From Macrostomum hystrix (Eukaryota > Platyhelminthes > Macrostomidae), in the NCBI GenBank assembly GCA_950097015.1, contig CATNEN010000031.1:2730001-2794000 (forward strand): a DNA stretch of 64,000 bases. Reading direction: 5' to 3'. Below the pieces are notes generated by a model that was not told the DNA's origin, ran no database searches, and saw only the letters and a program-made list of their open reading frames with translations. Made by a program: the position numbers and the translations under genes. Numbering within the stretch: position 1 is the stretch's first letter; each line of letters starts with the position of its first letter. Shown piece after piece: positions 50,601 to 62,600 of the stretch.

Positions 50601-53600
50601 ATAAGATACGAGTGGTAAAGGAAGTTAAGGAAACAGAAGTTAGAAAATATTCAAAGTATGCATTTTAGAGCAGATCTCACAGTTTAGCGTTATAGTGGCA
50701 AGTTGGATACGTGTGGCAGGGACAGTGGCTGAAGCAGTTAAAGTGCAGATATAGATATAGCACTAAGACAAAGTTACTCCAGACATCATAGAAGGCCGAA
50801 CCCATTTCTGTACATACCAGAGGCTCAGGGATTACTTGAATAGGAATCGCGCAACACTCCAACTTATAGAAAATGTATTCAATGTTTCATTGGCTGAGAT
50901 CGGTCACGTGACTGAGTTTAATGGGGTGTCTAAAAGGAACTCCCCGAAGCGTTAGCTAAATTTAGAAACAATTCAATCCTTCCTCGACCAATTAAAACTT
51001 TTCACTAAATTTGGAGTGCTGCGCTCTCTGTAATTCCAGTAGTCCTTGGCGAGGAACTATTCGACAGCAGATCGAAATGGCTGAGTGAGTAGCCATCTCA
51101 GAGAACTTACGACATGAGCTGGGTTGTCATTAGAAAGGAGAAAAGCAGTTTGTCTTTGGCAAACAGCGACCGACAAACGTTGGTGTAGAGCGATATGGTG
51201 AAGTGCTCGATCAGGTAGCGAATGCGTTTGTCCAAAATGCGGCTCTTGTTGCTAAAATCCGGCGTCATTGCAGCAGGGAAACAACAGGCGGCGAATGATT
51301 AGCGAGCGAAATCTACTACTGACTACTAACAGTAATATTAGTAGGTTTTTAATCAATATATTCAATCAAAGTTAATAGCTAAAAATTCGCACGATTGGTT
51401 AATTATTTGTAAGGCAGTGTTAGTTGCTAGCCAATTTATGTTGAGCATTATTTCGCAGGCGAAAATCGCAACTTCCAATGCTTTCCGAGCTACTTTGATT
51501 CTTCCTACAATGACTGCCAACTCACATCACCAGATTTGTACAGAGTTTGAATGAGAACAGCAGCTTGTCCTTGGCGAACAAGGAGCGGCAGACATTTTCG
51601 TACAGGTTGTACTGAAAATGATCCTTCAGGTATCGAATTCGCCGGTCCAGAATCTTTGACTTGTTGCTGGAATAATTTCGCCAATCAACATCAACACCGA
51701 TTAGTGCTTTGAGCACACTGATTGACATGTGAGTTCATTCATGCTGCTCATACTCAGGCACACATTAGCTTCTTGTGAGCTTATATAAAATGTGACTTGA
51801 TTAGTTCCATTAACAGTAGGACTACCAAGCCATTTTGCCGCCCGTTTTTATACCAAGGGGGATTTTTCCAATTTGACAATTTTTTTGGCAGCGCCCGAAT
51901 GCTAATAGCGTTGGGTGGTGACTGATTGGTTGACAGACTAGGCGATGGTGTCCTGTGGTTGAGCTGCGCCAAATATTTTTTGGCTTGAGCATTGAAATTT
52001 GAGAAATTCGCGTCAGGGTGTCCATAGTAGCTTAGTTCCACCTGTTGTAGCCCTTGAAGGTCCAGCAGTCTGTCTAGATAAAGGTAGGTGACCACCGAAG
52101 ACGGAGATGATGCAGGCACACTCGGGTGACATGCTGACAAATTTTGAAGGCCTGGCAAGGCCGCACTGAACTGCAGTGCAAATTCGTGTATAGGGGTGTA
52201 TGAAATACACTAGCTCTTATGGGAAAAATCGGACCTTCGGCCAGAAACATTGAATATCTCGACGGCCTGAAGAGCTGGCAACTTTTTTCTTGTTTCAGAA
52301 GATGCGCAACAAAAAGTTGGCCCGTGTTCTTGAGTTTCGTGTGCTTGCATTGTTCCGTTCGGGTGCAGCAAAAAAAATTGTACAGTACAGTAGAACAAAA
52401 CAACTGTAAAATGGGGGTAAAAAACAGTAGAACTACCAAGGGGGGAATTCCCCCCTGACAATTTTTTTGCTGCACCCGAAAGGAACAATGCAAGCACACG
52501 AAACTCAAGAACCAGGGCCAACTTTTTGCTGCACCTTGTTACACCTTGGTATAAAAACGGGCGGCAAAATGGCTTGGTGGTCCTACTGTTAAAGTGGTCT
52601 CAAGTTGGTCTCACTCCATTAAGGCCGTACTCGTCCTTTATAGTCTAAGTCAGCAGTCTCATCTTATTCTCATAGCGATTTTGTGTTTTGAGTTATCAAG
52701 TGCCTGCATTATATATTATAGTTTAACTTGTGACCATTTTTAAGTGAGTCAAACAATACGAGTGAAAAAAAACTTTTGTCAAATTAATCAAATTTTCCTA
52801 TAAAATTACTGTATTAATAAGGCAAAATTCTGGGCATGGTATTGGAGATGCACCGCGAAATTAAGAATGCTTCAATGTTATGATATTTAATAATTATAAT
52901 TACAAGTTACTAATGCGTGTCTTGGGGTGGGCAATCAGCAAGGAGTGAGGTTGGTGGCCTATGGGGTAGGAAGCGAATTATCTCCAGCCAATGGGGAACA
53001 TGGAAAGCAAATGAGCTTCTTATCGGACCCATATCTAGCCAATAGAATTTTCTGGGAGTGAGGTGGTTGTCCAGTGGAAAAGGCCTTGAAAAAGTTTTAC
53101 GTCAACGCTGTTGCACGTCACTCACCTGTCATTGATGGAGTTAATGTAGAGATTGACAAACCAAGTCAGCGAGTACTGATACATCGGATCAATGTTAGGC
53201 AAGTCGGTGATGGAGAAGAACAGGATCGATGAGTGATTGGCGATCGGCGCATAGTCCATGCGAGCGGCGTCGATCTTCTCCTGGGTTTTCTCGGCCACCT
53301 GTGGCCCAGTGATTGGCAGCGCTTGTTCTTAATTTGCTTGTCTACTATCGTATCAGAAGAAATGCTTAGAATTTGTCCTCATACTTACCTTCTGCTTCTT
53401 CTGAATGTCATCGGATAGAATCTTTGAGGAGTCCAAGATCTGGATAGCGCTCTCATTCTCCAGGATGTTGCCCTCAGACTCTGCCAGCGTGGCCAGGATC
53501 TTGTCTTCGATTTCCTTCAGCTGCTTGCGGTTCTGCGCTGTCATCTTGATCAGCGACTGGCGCTCCTCTTCCAGGTCGGGCCTGAAGAGTGCGAGTGAAG

Positions 53601-56600
53601 CTTGGAAGAAATTTACGCCACGAAAATAGTTACAAATGTTGTCATCCCTACTTACAGTAAGCCAGTAAGCTAGTGAAGCTGAAATTATAAAATTAAAGAT
53701 TTGCATTTTCAAGAGCAAGGACACTCACTTCTCCTTGGCAACCACGATGCCGAGCAGCTGATCCTCCAAGCCCTCAGGAGTGATCATGAAGTTGAGCAGA
53801 GACACCTTCACGGCAATCTCAGGTAGGTAGTGCGGATTCCTCAGCTTGGTGGTGATGAAGAATTTAAAGTCCTTCGAATACTCGATGGTTGTCTCGCCGA
53901 GACGAATCATGTCAACTCCGCCTGTTGGTGCATCGTACACAATGAGGTCATTGACAGAATGGGTATTTTTTTAGAAAACAATAATGAAATTGTTTAAAAT
54001 TGGCCATTAAGTGTGAAAAAAAATAAAACTTTTTGAAAAAAGCTGGTGCAACTCGAAGTTTAATCTGTGATTGTGAAAATGAGAAGTATAAATGTTTTTT
54101 TAGCGAAGGAAATGGATTTAACTATTTTCTGTGATTTTGTCCCAGCAGCATTCGTTGATGGACTCCTTTTAATCATGCCCCTCAAGCTTCATACAGGTAG
54201 GCCTTTTGTTTATCTGGAAGAAAGTCGTAAGTTTCAAGCCGTTGCGAGCACGTGAGACGCTCATGCCCCAAATGCAACCGAGCAAATTTGAGTAGACATC
54301 CTGCCAAGCAGTTGCTGAACTCATGCGGCTGCTCACAACTGTACTCACTGGAGCCCGTCAGACTGGAGGCCGACGCCGAGATGTCGTATCGGCTGCTGCT
54401 AGCTCGAGATTCATCTAATTCGCACAAACAATGCGATTCAAGGTTTCGGACATCGAGTTTGTTGAAATCCCAAATTATCCCTGTTCTAAATTTCACTCAT
54501 GTTATCAGTGATCATGGAGTGTACTCACTATTTCGGATAAAACTAATGTTATATGGCTCAGACAAAGAACAAACCGAACTGATGTGACGAAAATTGCACG
54601 AAAACTATTTAATTTGAGCAGTCTTACTCTGTCCTCTTGCTGAAATGATAGATTTTTTTCAGAATCAGTTTTATTGATTTGTTATTGATCTACTTGTAAT
54701 CTACGATCTTAAGAAAACTTTTGGTGCTTTTGGGTGGCGGCCTCCTCAGTCCATGGACTGAACAAGTGGTACACAGGCTTTGGAAGCCACTGGCTATGCA
54801 TTTGGCCCAACTGGGCCAGTTGAAATTTCTACCTATTTTTTTGTATTGCTTCTGTGTAGCCTCTGCGATCAAACTCACTCTGCTTGAAGGTCTGCTTGAG
54901 CAGCACCGGCTCCAGGCTGGGGTCCAGCTCCTCGCCGACATTCTCCAGCAGCAGCGGATTGCCGTAGCTGATGGCCATCTCCATCTGGCGCATGTAGTTC
55001 GAGTCGCTCAGCTTGATTACGGCGAAGCCGGGCGTCGATTTGTACGTGTTCTTGACCCACTTGTTCGCCTGGCCTTGCGGATCGATCATCAGCGGCCTGG
55101 AAAGTAAAATTGTCTCCTAACTGTGAGGCTTGGTATCGAGTCAGTGTGGCATCACCATTGTATCATTTGAGACCAACGAAGGCCAATTGTTACACGCCTT
55201 TTCGAGTCTATGGCCACGGCTGGCTATATCTGTCCTGCCATAACTTTGGGCCATAGACATTTGGAGTGTGCAAATGTGTTGTATTGCTCTTGAAACGTCT
55301 ATGGGTCAGAGGCGCCCAAAGTCATACAATGCCAGTGGAGAATGGATATGATTACAGAAACGAGCTTAAATTTCCGAGTGCTTAACTTACCAGCGCCTGG
55401 AGTTGGACACAATGACCGAGTTGTCTATGGAGAAGGCGTCCCTAGGCAGGCCGGCGATGTTCCAGGCTTGGATCTGCACCGGGTCGCCCAGGCAGACGGT
55501 CAGAGAGAAATTCTCTGAACAGGGAATCTTCTTTTCCTTGCACAGCTTCACCCACTCGCTGGTGGTCTGAGCCCGGTAGATCATAGTGAAGGGGCCAAGG
55601 TAGGCGATCACACCAGCAGAGATCAGCACATCGCCGAGTAGGTTATCGTAGATAGCCTGCAGGTTCTTTGCCGCCTGGTCCCAGCGGTCCTTCTCGCCGC
55701 CAAGGCCGCCAATGAGCTTCTTGGCCCTGTCCAGCTTCTTCCCGCATAGGTCGACCTCCAGTTCAAGGCGAGCCTTCTCATTCTGCGCATCCTCCAGCCG
55801 CTGCTTCAGCTGGGACAGCTTGTCCTGCACAGCGCGCAGCTCGCCCTGCTTCTGCGCCAGAATCGCCATGTTGCTCCGCAGCTCGGACTCGGCCTCGGCT
55901 AGCTTCGCCTTCTTCGGCGCCACCACCTTGGCCACTCGATCGTAGACCTCCATGGCCAGGATCCACTTGCACAGGCCTTCTGCCGCGGATGAGGCGCGGG
56001 CCACTTTGCTTGGCTCGAACTCTGGATTCGGTATGTACTCCTTGCGGATTTTGGTCATCACAGCCACTGGGATGTTATCCTTGTCGTACTCCTTCAGGTA
56101 GTTCAGGAAGTTCATGTCGGTAATGAGCTTCTTGGACGGGCCCCAGTAATCCAGAACTTTCTTGGGGCCGCCTGCCGGGTCCTGGACCTTGTCAGGCTGC
56201 ACCTGACGCATCACGCAAACCGCTGCCATGACAATTTTCACACCCTCTGGTGGATTCTGCATCGTCTTCACAATACCGATGTCGCTCGGCTTCAACGTGT
56301 TCAGCGCCTCCAAAGCAGCTTCGAGAGCTGGCAGGGCTTCGGCGAGATCTGCCTCACATTCATCCTTCAGAGCGCGCGAGGAGGCCGCCTTCTCGTTGAC
56401 CATGGCCTCCTCTTTAGTGACTTTGTCTTCCTGCTCAGCAACAACCACAGACTCGTGCTCGATCACCTTCATGAGCTCGATGTTCTCCTGGCTGGCCTGC
56501 ACCAGCTGCGGCTGCAGAGCTTCGAGCTTCTCCTGCATGTCCTTCACTTGTTCGCCGGCGAAGGCCAGCTTGTCCAGACCGTTGACGTAGCGCCGCTTCT

Positions 56601-59600
56601 GCCGCATTGTTTCCTCCTGCTTGGCGTTGATGAGGCCTCGGAAGCTGAGAATAAGCTCCAGGTAAGAGGTGGGTGTTACGTAGGTCTTGCGTCCCATTTC
56701 GTTCAGGAACTTGTCCGACAACAGCCGGATGCTGGTGTGGAAGTGCTGCACGATTTTCACAACATCGGCGCGATGCTCGTCCTCCATCTCCACGTTCTCA
56801 AAGGACTTCATGGCCACGCGCTCAAGAGCATCTGGCGGCCAGGGCTGGAACCAGTCAATTGTGCAACAGTTGATCAGGCTCGGAAACTTGCGTAGCCGGT
56901 TTCTGAATGCGTCGCCAATTGGAGAGAAGGCAATCACAATGTGCAGGTTTTCACGGACGCGGTTCACAAAGAAAGCGTACAGGGCAAGTGGTGAGAAGTC
57001 CGCGTTCTTGTCGCCAGCCTGCGCGAACGGCCGCACCGTTTCCATGATCTCAACCTTCTCGTCATTGGGAAACAGGTTGGGAATTTCGCCAGTGTTCAGC
57101 AGGTTGTCAATGTCTTCTAGGAAGGTCTCCTCTTTGATCTGAGTGTCGGCCATCAGGAAGACGGTCTTCTTTCCCTCGGCGCCAGCTTTCTTCATCATCT
57201 TCTTGACGTCCTCGCGCCACTCTGTCATGCCGTAGTTCTTTGAGATCTCAGGCTGGCATATGATGTAGCCAGCCATGGAAGTGGCCAGGCGGGTCAGCGA
57301 CTGACGACCAGAGCCACCGACGCCGACTAAAAGGGCGTGGCCACCAGGCGTCCTGAGGATGCGGCAGATTCTGGACAGATGCTCCAAAACGTAACGGAAG
57401 ATAACCAAGTGCATTTTGTTCTTCTGGATGTTGTTGTACTCGTCCAGCGCTTGCTCCACAATCGGGTACAAGTCGTCGATGCTCTTTGCTTCCTCATACA
57501 CCCGTTCATCTGGCTCGAGGTCAGGGTTCATAAAGTCACCGAAGATTAGTGACCGTACGTCTTCCTCCGACACCGCACCCTGGCCAGTGCCGCCGCCAGC
57601 CAAGTGTTCAAACACCGATTCGAAACTGTCCTTGAAGTGGTTCTTGACAGAATCCTGCAGCAGCTTGAACAACCACTTCCTGTCCACGTCGTCTGTCAGA
57701 CGATCGTAGAAGACGCGCATGACCTCGTGGCACCAGAGCCGGGTGAAGACGCGCTTCTCTGTCACCTGCTCGCGCTTGATAAGGCAGACGCCTAGGATGA
57801 TGCGGCTAAAGTCGCGCAGGTTGAACACGTAGTGACTCTTGGCTGGCGTCGGCAGCAGATTCTTGATAGCCGCCTTGTAAACCTCCATTGTTGAGTGCAC
57901 AATGGTGCTGCCGATGGCCAGGAAGTCCGAAGTGAAGCCCTGCGTCTTCATGTACGTGTTCATCAGAGCAGTGAAAATGCGAATCATTGTGTCATCGTTG
58001 AAAGGAGTCATGGACACAATATTGAAGTGGCGCATGAAGCGCGGCGTCACGTCGTTGCGGCCGCCACCAGGTGGTCCCATGGCCACGATGAAATAGACAT
58101 CCTGCAAGATAATCTTGGACGTGTCCTTCAGATCGTACCAGTTGCCATGGTCGAAGTACTGACGAAGCAGCTCGATCGGAGGCTGCGCACCGTAAATCTC
58201 CTTCTGCGGCATGTTAATATCGTCAACGAAAACGACAGCCTGCTTGTTGATTGGCGGCCCGAAGACTCCCTTGCGGCGCCTGTCCAGCTTCGACATGATG
58301 ACGTTTTGTGTCTGATTAGCGCTCGTCTGAGCGCTGAAATTCACAAAATGAGGCACAAATTTTTCCTTCGAGAGTTCGTTCATCATTTTGTCCTGCACGT
58401 AGACGGACTTTCCAGTGCCGGTTGGTCCGACGAACATGAGTGGCCGAGACTTTTCAATGCACAGGTCCATGATGAACTTGTAGCGTGCGGTGTCCATGGT
58501 TGGCACCAGGATCTCGCGAATCTTCTTGCCAGCGAAGAGGTCCGCGCCTCGAATCAGATCGTTCCAGTGACGCCACTGGCCACGGGCCTTAGTCTGTAAG
58601 GGAATGCAAGGCAAGGAATTGGCATTTATGGGATTTTAAGAATTTCTGTGAGTTTCTTGCTGAATCTAGTGCATGTGATTTAAAAGAAACTAAAATGCGT
58701 CGCCTCCACTTTACTTTTTCCTTTTCAGAAGTCAGGGTTGTGACATGCCTGTACAGATGGCGTCCGGAACCGTGATAGTCTTGATTCATTGTGATGAAAA
58801 ATTAAATACCAAGAACTGCACGAAAATGAAAGTGCGACACATGACGCGAATCAAAAAACTATTTTTTCAAATTTCTTGCTGCATTCGTTAACTTACGACC
58901 AGATTAAGTCTATTAAACTGCCAATTTGAGAAAACAGTGGTGTAAGATATGTAATTGTTCATTCAGATAAGTCAATGACAAAGCAAAGACTGATCTAAGG
59001 ATTTACCTCGTACATGTAGTCGTAAACCATCCCATTCTCGGGGAACACAGTCTCAATTTTGCCGATCTCCTTGGGCACCGGGTGAGCCTCATTCCTGCCA
59101 ATGACCAAGTCTCGGAAGAACTTGTCGAACTTCTCGCGGCTGTCAACGTCCAAAATGCCACCGATGGACCATGGCACTGCGAACAGCCAGGCGGCTACAA
59201 TCCACGTCTTCAGGTGCTTGTTGTCCTTGGCGTTCTCGGCGTTCACATGCTCGTCCATTAGCATGTCGACGAAGAACATGCAGGACCGAACCAAGTTAGT
59301 CTGGCTGCTGTGGACGTACTCCCGGCAGTTCTTTCTCACAAATTCCAAGCAAGGGTCGATCGCCCACTCCATCAGGTGCGTCATCACCTCCTGGCTTCCA
59401 TCCTTGACTAGCACCTCTGGGAAGTTCTCGATCCACGACTTGACGAGTGGACGCCAGCCGAGGGTGCTGGGCTCGAGATAGATCATGCCGCAGCGGCTGA
59501 CTGTGGCCGGCGACGCCTGCGACAAGTCCATCGTCTCGAAGATCAGGCTCATGACGCGGCTCATCTGAATGATTTCTCCTGACATCAGACAGAGCTTCTT

Positions 59601-62600
59601 GTTGTCATCTGAAATGCGGTTTGAAATTCAAAGTCTACTCAACTGAGGGTTGGTTGAACACATAGACAGCTAATGTAATGCAGATAATAGCAGTTTTTCT
59701 AACCCAGAACTGTATTCATGGACTCGATCCACAGAGTGTCGATGGGTCCATCAAAGATCACCCACTTGCGATCGGGCGTGTCGTTGGACGCGAACTCTCT
59801 GAAAGTGTTCGCCGTAATGCCGTCTGTCCACTCGTGCGACACAGGGTCGAACTGGCCAAACAGCTGGCCCATGGTGATGGCCTTCGGGTTAATGGTTCGG
59901 TACATGACCTTCTCGTACTCGTCCGTGTGTCCGGCTTCGTTCAGATTAGTCATCGTCTCGGCCAGCACGTGCAGCACGCTGGTCTTGCCACCGAAGGGCT
60001 CTCCCACAAGCATAAAGCTAAAAGAGTGAATTTTCAAGTGAGTTTTGGGAAGCTAGAAGATAAAATGCAAGGGTAAAAACGAAAAACGAATGTACTGAAA
60101 GCTCTTCTGAGTAACTCACCCATGTCGCACAATCATCATCTCGTAGGTCTGAATGATCTTCTCCGTAAAGAAGTCAACGCTCTGAAGTTTGCGGGCCTCA
60201 CAAACGCGCCGGATTTCGTCGAGGAAGATCTTGTAGTCTGCCTCGGGCCTCTGAACTCCGGGAAACAGGTCGCTGATAATACCTTCGAACAAGGGGATGT
60301 CATGCGATAGGAACTTCGGCAAGTTGACGTCCAGGATGGAACGAAGCAACAGGATGTTTTCGTCGTCGTCTGGAAACTTCAGCTTCAGATTTCCAGCAGC
60401 TGAGAGCACCGCCTTCACGGCTCGCATTCCGTAGTCGTAGTGGCTCTGGGAACTGAGCAGCTCGGAGCTCAGTCGGTAGGTGGTGACAATCTTCACGGCG
60501 AGATTGCGAGCATCCATGAAACCGAAAGAGTAGAGAGAGATCTCGCCGATCATGGCATAGTCTGGCACCATCATGGCTACTGGCCGGAACAGCACCTTCA
60601 GGTTGTCAGGCAGCTCCGAGCGACCTGCGTATCCGGGATTCATCGTGATGCACACGTAGCAGTTGGGGTTGAGCCGGAGTAGCGTTCCCTCGAAGTCGAA
60701 CTCAACTGCTTTGCCGCGCACAGCGATGATAATGCTGAGGATCTGCTGCGCAACCACAGACAGCACTTCCAGCTCGATGCGGTTGAACTCGTCGAAGCAG
60801 GCCCAGGCACCGCTGGAGGCGAGGCCTTTGAAGAACTTTCCCATGGCGATGTAGTCGAGACCGTCTGAACAGTTGAACACGACGCACTGCACAGCCAGAG
60901 CCTTCGCTAAGTCCTTCGTAGTCTCGGTTTTGCCTGTACCGGCCGGACCCTCGGGGGCGCCGTTCAGGTTTAGGTGGTACGCACCAATCAGGGTGCGATA
61001 GCAGCGATCAGTGAGAGGAGTGATCACAAGCCGCGGCGAGTTGCCCAGGTACTCGTAGGCGTAGCGCACCTTGGCGTTGGTCAACCTGATGAAGACGTTT
61101 TCTTCCTCCCAGTAGTAGCGCATCTGGGCCAGCCAGTTAAAGTCGTTTTCGTCGGACACTCCCTTCTTCACCATGTCCTCAACCACGTCGCGCGAGTGCA
61201 CATCAATAACGACCAGTGCGCCGAGGGTGATGCGCTGCTGTGCGTTCAACTTGCCGCGCACCAGCACGACGATGTCGGCCAGCTGGTCCGACAGTTTCTT
61301 GTAGTAGTCCTTCAGGCCCTGGACGCCTGCGCTCAAGGCGTCGTGCACCTCCGCTGTCCAGTAGATCTGGGAGACGCAGAGAACTACCTGTCCGGGCCAG
61401 TCGCACACCCACTTCTTGCGGGCCTCAATGGCGTAGGCCTGTAGGGAAAAATGTCAGGTGGTTCGCAATGCCAGAGATATTTGAAATGGTGAATCATGGC
61501 ATTGCTGGTTTAACAGTACACATAACTATGGCTAGCTCTGACGGAGCTCATTGCAAGGCTAACTCAGGGATCAGGGATAACTTTTAAGGGCGTCATAGCC
61601 TCCGGTCACGTCTCCCGACCTTAGAGTATGAGGGAATAGTGTCTTATTCTGGATCATATTTTATTTTCTCTTTAAAGCACCTAAAATCTAAATATACGAG
61701 TAGTATTGATGTTACATTATAATTAAAGGTAGTTGAACAACAAAAGGAAAATGTGAAGCTTGTTTTTGGATTCAAATCGGGTCATTAAGTTAATAGGTCC
61801 GAAAATATCTATTGTGAAAGGAAATACGGCATTTGGCATAGTGAATCGATGCCCATGGTAATAGAATGTTAATAATTGTACAGGGATCACAAAACTTCGG
61901 GTTGAAAATTTCACACTTATGTCTAATCGAATTCCGGGACTCAGACGACACCAACAAGCACTTATAATATTTCCACAGTCTTTGCCTCGTATTTACATGC
62001 ACTGACTCAGTCGACAAGACAGACGGATATCTCTGAAAATGTAGCATTAAAAAACTTTGTGAACTATTAAAAGAGGAAATGTACTCGTATCATTTGGACA
62101 TGCTGCTATCTGTGAGTTGAGTTCTCGACAACCTTCTTTGAAACTGTTTCTATTTTCAGTTGTGTGTACATGCTAGTTAAACTAAACAATATTGTTTTTA
62201 TCAAAATGCTATGCTAGAGTACATTCTGTGCCGAGATAAAAGAAAAAGTCTCAATTAATTAGCAACGTATCAGCTCATCGGCGGGACTAGAAGCAAACAT
62301 GATGTTGTTGATTCGTTTGTCACACAAGTCCTGAAAACGATGCGACGATTGAAACGATTCCGCTATGTTCATTAGACTCAAGCTTTGCAAAGTTGGCGGT
62401 TTATGATAGTCGCTGGGGAGGACAAGCAAGTATTAAAAAGCTTCAGAACTCACGTCGTAAGATGCCGCGATGACATCTCGCATCGACATCAGCATCACGT
62501 CCTGCACCTGCAGCAGCCACTTCTCTACCGCTCCGCGCGCCTCCGAGGTGCTGATGGTCTGGCTGAACTTAATCTTCTCACCTTCACTGGAGTACATTCC

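Noticed and set aside
51781-52521. Minus-strand frames of 100-144 codons within a dynein intron
   Set aside because: They lie inside the non-autonomous element at 51814-52588 and show no transposase motifs.
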